From Eopsaltria australis (Eukaryota; Chordata; Aves; Passeriformes; Petroicidae), in assembly GCA_034509425.1 (NCBI GenBank), contig JAVTVJ010000298.1, forward strand, positions 429,401 through 493,400: DNA of 64,000 bases. The letters are read 5' to 3'. The position numbers and the translations under genes are program-made. Position 1 is the stretch's first letter. Every line of letters starts with the position of its first letter. This document shows, piece after piece, positions 10,676 to 24,033 of the stretch. Below the pieces are notes generated by a model that searched no databases, was not told where the DNA came from, and saw nothing but the letters and a program-made list of their open reading frames with translations.

Positions 10676-13600
10676 GTTTTTTCCACTTAACTGACTTAAA
10701 TTTCTTTTGATGATCACTGAGCAGATTTTTATCACCTATTTATATTATATGTGGAAAAACAATCTATAATAGTTCTCTTCAGGAAAAAACAATAATAGTA
10801 AAGAACTTCAAAACTTCCCTTTGATGAAGACTTCACATATCCAAAATCCAATCTTCTTTTCCAACATTTGACCTAGCAGAAGTAATTTTCTTTTCTAAAA
10901 ATCTGATATTTCTCACACATGTAGACAATTATGCTGCTGGGTTTTCACCATTTTTCACCAAATTATAAGTTTTCTTCACAAATATCATAATATAATCAGT
11001 AAACCTTCAAGGATTTTTGGTTCCTTTTCATTAACTGCAAATTCCTTCTGCATTCTTTCAACCATAATGTCTTCCTTTTCCTATCCACAGTATCACTTTT
11101 CTCTTACACACCATTCTGAGTTCTGCTTCTTTACTACCTCCTGATACTTGTGGTTTAGTAGATGTCTTAAGACTCTTTCCAGCATGTATAATATCTTGTT
11201 TCTCAGGAACTTTCCCAAAACCCCAGCAGCATGCTCTTATTTATATTCAGGCTATGTCCACACTGTCCCTGGGAGCACAAGGCATGGAGCAGATGAAATG
11301 CATCCTATTTTCTGACTCAGCTGTGTGCATGTCACCACTGAGTACAGAAGGCCTGGAGCTTAGCACTGCATGGCTAAACTGCCATAAATGCAGGCTGAGC
11401 TCAGGCTGCTCACAGACCTGCTTCTCCCTCTGGCATCCTGTGTCACGCCCTTCTGCAAGAGACCCCTGTCAGCCTACATGCACCTGTGCACATTTTAAAT
11501 ACACCAGGAAAGAGCTTGTTGAACTTGGTTCTCTGTTACCTTTTCAATCAGAGAGCATTTGGCACTGCTTCCACATTTCATACCTTTCCATGTGGATTCT
11601 TCACCAGCAAAAAACAATGAAAGAGTTGCAGGGCTGGGAGATTTCCACAGAATCCAACTACCCATCTTTGTTGTTGACTTTACTGAGACATTTTTGTGCT
11701 CTGCATTTCTGAGGTCTGTGCCTCAATGCCTATTGATATGTTAACAGTTACCTTGCAAACACAGCCACCACAAGTAAATTAATTCAAGTAAAATACATTA
11801 CAAAACATCGTCTTATTTTAACACAATGAAGCGTAGCAATAATTTTATTACACTTTGGGTCATTGGAAATCATTAATATTAACTTTTTACCCTTTCAATA
11901 TATATTGATAAAGTAAAAACCAGATAGCTAAGAGTAACATTTTCTCATTTTTAAGAGCATTTTGTCTGACAATGCAGCTTAAAAAGATGTCATAATAAAT
12001 TAACTTACGGCTGCTTTAAAGTTTGTATCCTGCACTGTTTCAAACACACGGATTACAGTAAATTACCATAGACACGTTTTTACTTTAGTATTTTGAGGGA
12101 TTGTTCAACTTCAGGACATAAATCTGAAATTACATTATATGCCAATTTGGGAAGTCACCAAAACTTTTCAAATGTAGATTTGTCAAATGTCTTCAGTGTA
12201 GGAGTACCTATTTAAAATGAAAATTAATATAGTGCCAGAAATAGCCTGGTTTGGAAAAGATTTTTTGACAACTTTATGGCTTATGAGCATGTTGGATTTC
12301 ACCATCATTGTACATCTCACTCTCTTAATGAATCATTACGGTTTTAGCAGAAAATGTATGTCACTTTAAAGACAGAGGTCATGATTTGGCCAACAGAGCA
12401 TCTCCTTAATTTTCCATGTGATTTTGCCAGAGGCAAGAAGATATCACGAGTGAAGTAAAGCAGAAGTTATTGGTAATTGAAGCAATTGTTAAAGATTATG
12501 AGAGCTAATTCATTTGCTATTTTGTACCAAACTGTTGTCCATAACATTCCTTGTTCTATTTAATCTGCTATGCATTTATATTACAGCAGGTCTTGGAGAC
12601 ACGTCAGTGGAGATGTACCTTGCTTTCCAGTACTCATAGGTGAGTACACAGAGTTTACACAAGGCAGTAGCAGGTACTGCAGCCCAGGTTTCACTAAAAT
12701 GAAGGGTACTAAGTGACGATGACTTTGATGAACACCCCTGTCTGTGTGCAGCCATGGGAGTCAGGCCAGTTGGGCATACATGGCCTGCAGGGGAGAAGTC
12801 AAACACATTCTCAGTCTCCTCTTGCCCTGCCAGCCCTCCTCCATTCCCCTTTCCAGGCTCACTGCAGGTCAGCACCAGAGTGAGAGCCAACACATGGAAA
12901 CAGAGGATGGCCAGGAATTTGAGCCTACAGCTAACATGTAAACATAGCTCCAACAACTAAAGTTTGAGATTCAGGTTTTCTAGCAGTGCATTCCTTAGGT
13001 GTAGCATAAAATTTTCAATTTTTTCTCATATGTCTTCATGTAAGAAATTCTTTGGCATAAAATTCACTTCTGGGATGCAACCTAAAGTGAACTAATGTTG
13101 TTATTCTGGGATCCCTCCATGTGGTTCAAACGGATTTGGTTTTGAGCAGAGCAAGAAGCACACACCACGTACATTTAAAATAATAATAAATGTGGAGTAA
13201 TGCCATATGTGCTGAAAATTCAGGGCACAGCAGGGAAAGGGTCAGTCGCTGTTCAACCTAATGACTCTGCTGGTTTCTGCTGCAGAACAATACTCTGCAG
13301 CTATAAGGGATTTTTCAGTTTTAATAGAAATCAGATGACACAATGAGAGAGAGGTAAAACAGCTGCCTTTCTTTTCTCCTGGGCCTAATTATAACAGCAG
13401 GTGAAACAATATAAGGGGCTCAAGTCTAATTTGGTAAGTGAAAACTACCTATGTATACAACTGTTTTATTTATGAGAGATGGCAGGGTTGGAAAGAAGTA
13501 TTGATATAAAAAATAGCAAGGAAATTTGTGAGCAACAACAGAAAAGGTGATCGTGTATGCAGTGGTTTTTTATGTGTGAATAGGAAAATGATACTTTGTT

Positions 13601-16274
13601 TGATATTGATTTTTCTCTATGTAACATGCTGTTATTTACAACTGTGGATGTATTTTTCTTGGATATTCAGTGCTGCATGATTTATGCTGTGTCTCAATCA
13701 CTGCATTATGTTATGTAAGGCACCAGCTGAATCTTGAGATGAGTCAGCTGCCAAATATTGTACTAAAAACTATTGTCTCATAATGAATCAACAGGCTTTG
13801 AAGTAATTAAATCCCTCATTGTTTAGCTTAATACAAGCTATTTCAAAATGTAATAAAACATATTTTGGAAGTGAGTCTTGCCAGATCCCATTATAATAGC
13901 ATTTAGCTTCTTTCAATCACCAGTAAGACACAACTGTCAGTCTAATAAGATTTATAACCATGAATGTTTGGTTTACTTAGCAAGTAAGAGCTAGCAAGGC
14001 TTATTCTGCATTCCAGCCATTTGCAATTGGAACCTGTAACTCAAATTTGCTTTTGTTCAACAGACTGGATGCTTCTTATCATTATTCACCACTTCTCTAT
14101 GCTGCCATGGCTCTGCAGGCTTGCAGACAGTTAAGAACATCTCACAAGTGTGGCCATGGTGTAAACCAGTACAAAAAAAGATCCATCCCCAAAAGAGCTC
14201 TTGCTCTCTATATAGATATTCCTAAGCACTCTATTTATAACAGCAACAACACTTCAGTGTCAAATGATGACAGAGACAAGGCCTGCCCGGCCAGCTCACC
14301 AGGGAATGACGGAGTGAGGCTGCATCTTTCTCCTTCTGGTGGAAGGGCTTACACCAGACTGCATAACTTGTATGACACCTGTTCATTCTCTTGAGACAGC
14401 ACCATGTGCAGAATGACAGCTTGGATGGTTAGGATGTTTTGTGCTGGAGAAAAGTACTATTAATTTTTAATCTACATTTTGCAGTGCATTAACAGTAGAA
14501 AATAAAAATTCAAAGAGTAGTGCCTTATTCTGGGACCAAAGACCACTGACTTTTGTGGTGATTCTTAGCTATGAGAAAAAAATTGTTCTACAGTCCTGCA
14601 GCACAGTGACAGAAGATATAAAACTCTTGGCCAGAGTGCTGTACTGGAGCATTGAGGACTCCTTTAGGTATCTTTAGATTTGTCCATGAGTGCTATACGA
14701 GCGTGGGTAGACTTTGATCTGAATTCAATATTCTCTGTGCAGTCAGTTTTGATGTGCTCTTGGCCACCACTAAGAAGGTCTGCTGTCACAGCCTGTGATT
14801 GCCACAATCTCCTACTCATCCAAGCACTCATGACTTGGTAGGACACATCACTGCGGTCTGCTAAGTTAGTCAGCAGCCAGAATCAGGAGGGATGTGTGCT
14901 GGCTGCTCTCAAACCCAGGCCAGCCCACCTACAGACATCAAACATGACAGAGAAGATTAAAATGAGAATGGATATTTGCATGTGTCCACACTCAGTAGAA
15001 AGACAGAGTTTGCCTTTGGTGCTCCTTCCTTGCATTACGCAGTTGAGACTGGCAATCAATCAGAGCAGAATTTGGGATGTTCTGAACTCATTGATGCACA
15101 AACATACCAGTCTGTGGGAGCAGTTGGGTGCTACAGGTTCATAGGTGTTTACAAAATAGGTCCACTTTGGTCTGATCTTTTGTAATCTCTTAATATCAGT
15201 GTATGGATTCTGTTAGAAAATCTGAAGACAGTGAGCCAGGAAGCTTTGGCTCATGACACATGGGCTGTACCAAGAGCTGTAGAGGATGTTTCTTACTGAG
15301 TTTAGGAAGACAGCAGTGAGGACCTGCATCAATCTTTCTTCTGTAGTGAGAACTAAAATAAGCAGAAAGAACTTAGATCCAAATTTCACATTTTCATTGA
15401 ACTATGAAAAACTAATGCTTTAGCTTGCCATACCCCTGGCATGGCTTGTGGTTTGCAGAGAAATAAACGAAGTTCATGCCCTTCTATCATGAGTCTGAAG
15501 TCTGTAAAATGCCATGCAGGTCTGAAGGGGATGGATGAATCTCCCCAGTTCACAGCCAGAGTCTCTTCCATTCATCCAGGTCTTGATGCTACAAGCCAGT
15601 AAATGATTTCACCAAATGGTGTCATAATATTTTACTCTGATTGTGTCACAGATTTTACACTGACCATTTTCAGCTTTACTGCAAGTCATTTGCACTATTT
15701 CCAGCCCATGTCTGGGTAAGAGGTTGATGCTGTTTGTAATCTGATATCTAGTTTCTTGTGCTGCCTACTTGCTTCTTAACCAAATCCACCTTTCTCAGTT
15801 TGTGATGGATTAAATGTTGGATTACAACACAGAATACAGTGAGTGAGAGAAAAATTGTCTGAGGAACACAGAAAAAATTGCTGAATGTGTTCTCTGTTAT
15901 GAATTTTGACTCAGGAGTCAGAGACTATGGGATTATTTGCGTTGTTAATTTTCATACTATGATACAAGAAAAATAATAACTCACAAAGTCTAATTTTGCA
16001 GTCATCCAAGACTTTTACCTTCATGACTGAAATTAATAAAGATCTCATCCTCTACTCTGCTGAACACATGAGTGGTTCTCTGGCTCCTCTGGATAATTAC
16101 TTTTTTAAATTTTTTATTTTAAGAATAGCAGCACGGAAGTCACACTCATTTGCTGCCGCTGCCTTGGTCTAGGTAGTGCAAAGCTCCAGCATAGATCAAT
16201 ACTCTAACATTTTTTGAGTTAACAAAAAACTGAAGAACCACCATGGACATATGGAAATATCCATACGATGATGA

Positions 16275-16294
16275 ATTAGTTTATTTAAACTAAT
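16275..16294. repeat. short inverted repeat, 9-bp arms
   Basis: 'attagttta' and 'taaactaat' are perfect inverted copies separated by two bases. Short perfect palindromes of this kind are expected by chance in AT-rich DNA. Confidence 0.7.
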
Positions 16295-17374
16295 AAAGTC
16301 ATTATTCAAAATATAATTTTGAAAACAGCCTCCCAAGATCCCTGGGTTTTTTAAAAGGATAACGAACAGCCTGCAGCATGTGAAGAAGGCACTAGGGAGT
16401 TGTGTAATCCAGGATGTTTAGCTTATTATTTCTTAGTGTAACCTTATTTCATTTTTCTAGCTCTAAATCTTTTTTTTTTTTTACTTTACAGGCAGTTTTG
16501 CACATACAATTCTGAGTTGAATGTGGTATTTCCTGTCAATATTAGGTGCTTATCAAAAGCAAGCAAACAAGTATATGAAAAAAAGACATTATATTAAATG
16601 GTTAAGCAGTGCCATTACATTTTTAATTTAAAATGTCAGAATGTAATAGACACAAAAAATTGGATAGTCTGTCCTGTTTGAGTTTCAAAGGAATTAGAGT
16701 TTTGCATGATAAAATGAAAAAAAATTAGTATCTAAGCCATCAGCAATCAGTGAAGAGAAAAGGTAAGTAACATTTCATGAATGACACATTTTTTGGTAGA
16801 AAATAATTTCTGGTATTTAGAACTTTAAAAATTTGTTTGGGTTGTCCACTTATTGGTATTAATGATAGATTTCAAGTTACTTCATTGCCTTAAAAAATAT
16901 CATTAATTAACTTTACCAGAACAGTTGTTCATTAACCAAATCTCTATATTTATTTATTTTATATTTTATTATCATTTAAAAAACACCATATCTTATAGTC
17001 CATATCATGATGTGCTTTAATCAGGCAAGCCCACATAGTCACTGAAGTTATAGGTGCATATCTAATAAAAAATTGGCTATTACAACTGTAGTTTAGAACC
17101 ATACTCAATACTTTTATGAAGTTTCACTTTTTGTTACTTGTTTCTGTTTTAAGGCAATTATGTTATTAATCTGTTTGGCTTCCAGAGCTCAACATACTGA
17201 ATACAACATCTTTATTTTACAGTTTACAATTCTCCATGTTCTGTGGAGAGTTAAGTGAAATCATTATCTAGATCTAAGATCAGTGATTAGTTACAAGATT
17301 GCTTACATGGAGAAGGTGAAACACCCATCATTCTGTACTTCTAGGACTAAAATGACTAATATATGTATATATTT

Positions 17375-17405
17375 AAAAAAAAAAAAAAAAAAGAAAAGAA
17401 AAAAT
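17375..17405 (+). repeat. A-rich simple repeat
   Basis: A run of 18 A residues followed by GAAAAGAAAAAA. No polyadenylation signal or retrocopy was identified upstream. Confidence 0.85.
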
Positions 17406-18016
17406 CACAGTCAAAACAGATACAAAAAAAATCCCCACAATTCTTTGTGACTAAACATTCTGACCACAGGTGATATTTCTGGGGAAAGAGGAAGCCCTAG
17501 GGAGTCTAGTTCTATAGTGTACACACAGAAGTTTAAAAAGCTGATACCAGAATAAACAAAATTTGACCCAAACTTTCTACAAAATTGAAAAGTCTTTTTC
17601 TTTCTCCAAATCAATTTATTTCACAGGTATTGTAAAGGTGTATTTTTCCAAAGATTATTTTATTTATACCTTTGACTTTCCATTATTTCTTTTTATACAT
17701 TCCCCTCTCTGTCCTTACACTATCTGTGACTCTTTTCAGAACATTTACCTCATTAGAGCTCTAGCTGTGAAGTCACAAATTTTCCACAATGTACCAACAT
17801 TCAGGGGCAGTCAGTCCTTCCTTTCTAGATTTTTTGCTATCTTTTTCCACAAAATAGTGTAAGTTTTAATACAAGACAAAATTACTGTTATTTATGACCA
17901 CTGTTTGCTTCATATGCTATGAGCAATACAATGTCCTACTGTTTTCCTGGCTTCTGATGCAAATAAAATTTTAAACACTTGAAATTTTAACCCAGACTTT
18001 CTAATAATTGAACTTT

Positions 18017-18034
18017 ACTTAAACATGTTTAAGT
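18017..18034. repeat. 18-bp perfect palindrome
   Basis: 'acttaaacatgtttaagt' equals its own reverse complement. Its core AAACATGTTT fits the RRRCWWGYYY half-site pattern known for p53-family proteins, but a single half-site is weak evidence for function. Confidence 0.75.
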
Positions 18035-19074
18035 GTACAGTAATGCATAATTTATTGAATATATCAAAATATAGAAATTACTTAGGTCAAAACAGGTTCA
18101 GACATTCTTAGATTTTGACTGCATCGTGGTAGATTCAATGACACAAAACCTACAGGCTGATATCATACATTTGTATTTTCCTTTATTTTTGACACATTCC
18201 TTACCTTAAATATTCACATGTATGAATCCACATATATTCACATATTCAACATGAGAGTCATCTGCTGTAGGGTACATTTCAATTCCATGAGAAATTCTCC
18301 TGCCTTTAGTTTTTTTACTCTGTGCTTCCAAAAACTGAACCAACACTGAGATTCAATGGACTATTCTAAGTTAGTCACTTATGTTGTTAGGAAATGTTTT
18401 ATTTAGAGAAACACACATACACACCAAAAAAACCCACAACTTCTTTTCAGTTAAACCTATTGCTGTAGAATACAAATAAGGCAGTTTGTTTATCTGTAGT
18501 CCTGTGTAAGCGTAACTGCTACTGATTTTTCCAATTTGCATATCATTCCCATTCTGCTTTATGCTTTCATTTGGAAATGTACTACCTACTTCAGACAACC
18601 AATATGGTCTACAGAGCTTAAATTTCTGTGATGTCAAAGGCACTTTCCAGAGTTGTTCTTTTTATTGTCTTCTTGTGACCCCACATTGATCAGAAAAGGA
18701 TTTGTGGAATGAAGGAAAAACTGCAAACTGGAATGAAAGCAGTTTTTAAAGAATAGGATTTTCTTTGTATTGTCCTATTTAATTGCATCCATAGATAGAG
18801 GAGAAAGACTTCCATTTCAGCATATTTAATTTTGACATCTGCATTATTTCAGTTCTTAAGAAAGCCCTGTGAAGACTGAGACAACAAAACTACTGATAAA
18901 ATCCATATGCTCATCCTCAATCACACAGCACTTTAATCCTAAACCTACTCTGTTCCTGTTACAATTTCTGAACTCTTGATGATGAAAATGCCAGAAGAAA
19001 CACAAATCAGAAGTTAGAGCAAAAAAATATTTATTGTAGACCTTATGTTTAAGCTTATGACATGATTATTTTAA

Positions 19075-19251
19075 ATGTGTGGTTTTCCGCAGGCCTTTAT
19101 CACACCAGACTATCTAGGCATTCGTTTTGACAGGTGGAAGGATGTATATGTCGAAGAAAAGAAAAAAAAAAAAAGACTTGACATAGACTTGGACTATTCA
19201 GAAGTAACAGTAAAGAAGAAAAACAGCCAGTTTGAATGCCAAGTCTTGTAA
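19075..19251 (+). CDS. unrecognised exon-like reading frame, 58 codons
   Basis: An ATG at 19075 opens a frame that runs to TAA at 19249-19251. A plausible 3' splice site (ggttttccgcag|G) lies inside it at 19092/19093, so it could also be a terminal coding exon starting with GCC. Downstream of that site the peptide begins AFITPDYLGIRFDRWKDVYV, then has a lysine run coded by an A-tract at 19159-19174, then an acidic and basic tail ending CQVL. That end has the Cys-x-x-Leu form of a prenylation box, which is suggestive only. Three CpGs fall in this short stretch (CCGC, TTCG, GTCG) within otherwise CpG-poor DNA. I do not recognise the protein. No second exon was identified, and a chance frame cannot be excluded. 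Confidence 0.22.
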   Translation: MCGFPQAFITPDYLGIRFDRWKDVYVEEKKKKKRLDIDLDYSEVTVKKKNSQFECQVL

Positions 19252-19386
19252 ACTCACAAAGAAACTCACAAAGGCTGACAGGGAGCAGAGATCAAAAATC
19301 AAAAATTCTGCCAAAAGTTTCTTTAACAAGAGAGAGTGATTTGTGGCATGATGTTTGTTTGGGTGGTTGGCTGGTGCATCTGGGAG

Positions 19387-19425
19387 TTTTGTTTATTTGT
19401 TTGAGGGGTTTGTTTGTTTGTTTTT
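19387..19425. repeat. (TTTG)n-like simple repeat
   Basis: 'gttttgtttatttgtttgag' followed by 'gggtttgtttgtttgttttt': an imperfect TTTG tract directly after the exon-like frame region. Confidence 0.8.
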
Positions 19426-22400
19426 AACAGAGGATTGATTTCCTGATTTGGAAAGAGTATTCATTCTATTTCTAGTTTACTGTTCTCTTCTGTGTAAACA
19501 CTGTTTGCATTTTTAGATATATTTTCAAGTGGTTTTTTGTAAGCTCAACACATCTAATAGATAAAAGTTTTCACTGAGAGAAGAAAGGGAAAAAAATAAA
19601 AAATGCCACTGAAGAAAACCTGAGAAGTGTTAGAGTGTGACTGTACATATTCACGCTTCTGTTTTCTTTGCTGTACAGAATTAATTGAATAGATTCAAAG
19701 TGAAATGGAGATTTTGCTTTACCCAGCATCTCCCAGACAGGTGTACTGAAGGAAATACCACACTGCCCTCTAAAATTCATAAGTTTAAGTTAAGAACTGG
19801 AAAGGCACATAATAACCAGAGAAAGTTCAGCTGTAAGAGGCAAAGTTTTGATACCTGTCTTTAATATCTATCATTCCATCATTTTTCTTCTTTTACATAT
19901 CTTTTCCCCAATGACTGAAATTTTGTCCCATCCTTCCTCTTGCTCATATAAACCTATTTTTTATTCTTTCTGACATAAAACATAAAGCCTTCTCAGAAAC
20001 AGGTTCATTCTTCCTCCACCTCAATGTATCAACTGCAGAGAAACATAAAGAGGAACTAAGGCCTTCTCTTTTCTGATATTTGCTGTCCATACTGCATTTG
20101 TTAAATTTACATGAAACTGGCCACATTTTTCAAAACTTAAGATATATGATGGAACAAAGTTTAAGAATACAATGCAATCCTTTCATGAACCAAATGGGTG
20201 TCATGTTACAGCAGCCATAAGCCAGTGAATGTCTTCAGCACACATATTATTGAAAGAGACTACGCCAGTACAAACAGATTTAGACCAAGAAAAAGATCAA
20301 AAACTTTGGGTTTTGCTTTGAGAAAATAATTCATGGCATTTAAGATTTGTTCACTTCCAGAGTTATCTACGCTAGCATTTATACAGGCATGCAGAAGCCA
20401 CACGACGTTCAGGGCATGTAGGAACTGAATTAGATGCATCTTCCTGTCCAGATCTGACTTATTAGAGCTTGATATGCACAGCTCCATGAAGACCGGAATC
20501 ATATTATTTCCTTCAAATTCCAATGGTGAAAGATATTATCAATACTTGTACTTGTCTAAGTTTGTAAAAACGTTATCTCATAAGTCATGAATATGAGGAA
20601 AGTAGAGATAAGAGTGACAGCTCAGCCTTAGCTCTCTCCTGGCATTGAAAGTTTGCTATCCAGCTGGTTTTGTGTACATTTGGGCTCTTGGTGCCATGCC
20701 ATATACAGCATGACAGCAAAATAATCCATAAAACATGTGATGACAGTACTTTATACAATTCACAATGTGCCCTTCTCCCCTTAAAACAGCAGTTAAAAAC
20801 ATAAAATAAAAGTTGGCTAAACACTGGCTTTTGTATTCCACTACAGAATTTTCTGTACAACAGGACAACATCAGAGGGGAAAGAGACATGATAGAAAGTT
20901 ACTGCTGCAGCCTGCAGCAAATATTGCAAATTTTGTAGTGATTTTTTGTGTGTGTTTTTCAGAAGGCGTGGAGCCAAAGTTACAGGAAATCAATAGTTCT
21001 CTTGAGAATCAAAACTTATGAGGAAAAAATCTTGGTAAAATTATTTTGTTCATTACTTCTATTTTTTTGTAGAGTAAAAACAATGTGCATTGATACGTTC
21101 ACTGAAGTTAATATCAGATCCCCTATCACAGCAGAGAACAGCCCCTTTTGTAGCTATAGCACATCCTTAAAAGAAGTAAATCTCACTTTTGATCAGCAAT
21201 GGAATATTTCAGAAGATTTATGGTCTCTCAAACAACTATCATTTAAAGATGTTTTCATTGTTTCAATTACAATGTGGGTCAAAAGTTTTGTGCTTCTACT
21301 TCTTTTCCATTTTGTAAGTTAATGAAGGCTAAGCCAAAATCCAAAGTCGCTTCTCTCTCAGGAAGCTTCTATTGTAGTTCTGCATAGTCTGAGTACTGAG
21401 CTGGAGCACAGTCACCAGTAGACTTAGTCCAGTGATGTCTGCAGAAAACTGAGAAATAATTCATCAAAACAAAATATTCTGTAGAACAAGGAATATTTGA
21501 CATCTCCGAACCAGGCCCTCAAACCTGAAGTGATTTACCAAAAGCAGCATAATTAACCAGTGACTTAGTTTGTGTTGGGAAAAACATCATTTTCATTCCC
21601 TTGGTTTTGCTATCAATACTATCACTGAAGTTTTTGGTTCAGCAGATAAATTTGAATGTACAAAATACTGTTGCCAAGCAGACCATGGGACTTGCCCGTC
21701 CACTTGGCCATCAGCTTTCCTAAGTCTTTCATGATTATCTGTTTGTTATACGTACTTCTTTGGGATTGCTATGAAGTGAAATAAAGTACACAACAGTTAC
21801 TGAAATATAACCATTAATGCCTTGGATTTTCCACTAAAAACATCATGAAGTGTGAATGCAGAGTTACAGCTTCAGTGATGCAGAAATGTCTTCTGCCTTA
21901 AATGGTTTTTCACAGGTGTTTAATAACATTAGGCTTCTTATCAATTTCCCATTACTGCCTCTTCAGCAGTAAAAGCAGTGAGATTAACTGTCCCTCCTGA
22001 GCACTTGTAGCAGTATGTGACTGTGACTTTATGATGATGTGTGCTGTGAGTGGGACACAGTTTGAGCACAGCAGAGCCACACACTGGTGTGTCTCAGCAG
22101 GGCTCAGACCCTCAGCAGGTCACTGGTCACTGAGAGCTCTGCTGACAGCCAGCAATGCCATTGTTGGAACTTCACCTTCTTGAAGTGTCCTTCTTTTTCA
22201 AAACTAACTGTCTAAGCAACTCCTGTCTTCAGGAAATTCTCTGTCCTTTTTCTTAAATCCTGGTTGATTTTGCTTATCTTGTCCTCATCTTCCCTCATCC
22301 AAAACCACTCCATAACAAATGAACACTACAAGGGAAGTGGATCACAGGTGGAATAAAATGGACAATAATCTATCCAAAAACATAGGAGAATAGAAAAATA

Positions 22401-23577
22401 TCCTTGATAATTCCTTGGAGGGTTTTTCATCTATTCTTTATCCCCTAATCTATTCCTAAAATATAGGATTTTTAAATTCTCCGCTGCTTGCAGCACTGTG
22501 CACTGCAGAAAATCCTAACTTCCTCCAGGGATGTTACTGAGCTCTCACACATTTCAAGTTTCCATTTATATTGGTAGAAATCTGAGGAGTGCAGCTGAGA
22601 AGGTTAAGGTTCAGCAGCCTCTACAAGTGGGGGGCCAGTTCCCTGAGCTCACCATAGAATTTCACTTGCCACATTTTCATAAAAATCATAAAGAGTACGA
22701 TGGTGAATGTATTCTTTATGAGTGTATGAGGTTAAAATAAATCAAAGGATTATTTATACAAAGTGTATGAGATTTACAGCATCTGCAGAAAAATTTCAAT
22801 CATAAATTATTGCAGCTGTAAAAATGGAATTACTAAGAAGAGAACTTTAGCATGGTTCTCATAAATAAGGAATGAACAACAAAGTGGAAATTAACTGGTC
22901 AGACACTGGTGTCTCAGAAGAAGAACTGACTGTCTGCTGAGTGAATATTAGCTGCTCAAGTGATTACTGGACAAAAGCAGTACTGTTTACAAAGAATTAA
23001 GGCATATGGCTGCAAAACAAGGTGAGAAAAGAGGAGAGAAATCATTCTCTTGAATCTGAGATGAAGTAGACCTTACCTTCAGAAGGATGTTTAGTTTTAA
23101 TCACTGAAATTTAAAATAGGTGAGAAAGGTAAGGAGCATGTAATGATCTTAGTGGAAAATTTTAAAATTTAAAATTTTAATTTTGGAAAAATATCTAAAA
23201 TGAAGTAATTTGCATGTGAAAAATAGGTGTTACACATAGCAATCTTCTGAAAAAATGATTGAGCAGTTTTTTCTGATTTTGAAAAAAATGAAATTTTTTC
23301 CTTTGGACACTATGAAATATTAATTTGACCCATATAGAGGATATTTTGGATTAAATATGTTCCCTAAATTTGCTCACCTGTAACAGTAATAGCTTTATTA
23401 CTAAATATTGTAGGCATTGGGGTTTTAAAATACAAAGGAGAGCAGTGGAAGGAGACAGTGAGAAAATAATGAGAAAACAACCACAGTAGAACAGCAAAAA
23501 AAAAAATGAAATCATACTTTAAAGATCATTTATTCCTATGCTTTTTCTTCCTTCTTCTCTAAAAATGAGTGGAAATT
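19426..23577. other. unique AT-rich sequence with two minus-strand frames, no gene recognised
   Basis: No repeat family was recognised. Two successive minus-strand open frames (20585-20977 and 20260-20523) sit close together in different frames; the second is listed separately. The block 23157-23190 is an A/T-only near-palindrome. The stretch 22060-22180 is locally GC-richer without recognisable identity. Confidence 0.4.
20260..20502 (-). CDS. unrecognised small ORF, 80 codons from ATG
   Basis: On the minus strand an ATG at 20502 with A at position -3 opens 80 codons. The peptide starts MIPVFMELCISSSNKSDLD and has a leucine-rich, helix-like centre (HLIQFLHALNVVWLLHACIN). The segment holds several CpGs (at about 20262, 20371, 20403, 20406 and 20494), unusual for this AT-rich neighbourhood. 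An in-frame stop lies shortly upstream. I do not recognise it and see no clear splice sites, so coding status is doubtful. Confidence 0.12.
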   Translation of the reverse strand: MIPVFMELCISSSNKSDLDRKMHLIQFLHALNVVWLLHACINASVDNSGSEQILNAMNYFLKAKPKVFDLFLGLNLFVLA

Positions 23578-23816
23578 TGTATTGGGTCTGACTGGGGTAA
23601 AGCTCACAGGCCTTACACTGCTGTGCTTTGCTTTGGTAGCTGGTGTTGATAACAGAGCAGTGTTTTGGCTACTGCCAAGCAGTGCTGTCCCTCTGACATT
23701 CCTTCCCCCACTGAAGGGGATGGGGGGGGGGGCAAGATCCTGGGAGGGGACACCAGCAGGCCAGCTGACCCCAGTCAGCCAAAGGGATATTCCATACCAT
23801 ATGACATCAGCTCAGA

Positions 23817-23824
23817 TATATAAG
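23817..23824 (+). promoter_or_regulatory. LTR TATA box
   Basis: TATATAAG lies in the expected place in the LTR, about 210 bases before the AATAAA signal. The equivalent site in the LTR at 63540 reads caataaat and has lost the TATA sequence. Confidence 0.6.
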
Positions 23825-24027
23825 GGAAGGGAGAGAGGAGGAGGAGGAGGAGGCACTCAGGGCTGGTCCATGTTTGCCTCCTTGAACAACCGTCACGTGT
23901 GCTGAAGCCCTGCTTCCCAGAAAGTGTCCGGACATCGCTGCTGATGGGAAGTAGAGATTGATTGTTTTCTCTTCTTGCTCTTGCGCGCGCAACTTTCAAC
24001 TTGCTTGTTCTATTTTTTCCCCGCTGT

Positions 24028-24033
24028 AATAAA
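24028..24033 (+). terminator. LTR polyadenylation signal AATAAA
   Basis: AATAAA in 'gctgtaataaaactgcc', followed by a T-rich and then G-rich stretch, as expected for the end of the LTR R region. Confidence 0.6.

Larger units (their letters stand above)
10676..19074. other. unique AT-rich sequence, 8.4 kb, no gene recognised
   Basis: No known gene or dated repeat was recognised. A GC-richer patch at about 11250-11480 is discussed as a possible DNA-transposon remnant. The stretches 12360-12540, 13220-13390 and 13720-14000 mix TGASTCA-type, CAGCTG-type and TAAT-type motifs and look like candidate conserved noncoding DNA, but this is impression only. A 126-codon minus frame at 12576-12956 lacks an ATG before its hydrophobic stretch and was rejected. 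Confidence 0.4.

Noticed and set aside
11254..11712. 152-codon plus-strand frame
   Set aside because: It covers the GC-richer patch, where stops are rarer. No domain was recognised and no exon boundaries are visible.
12576..12956. 126-codon minus-strand frame with a signal-peptide-like hydrophobic start
   Set aside because: The first codon is TTG and no ATG precedes the hydrophobic stretch, so a vertebrate ribosome would not start there. No domain was recognised.
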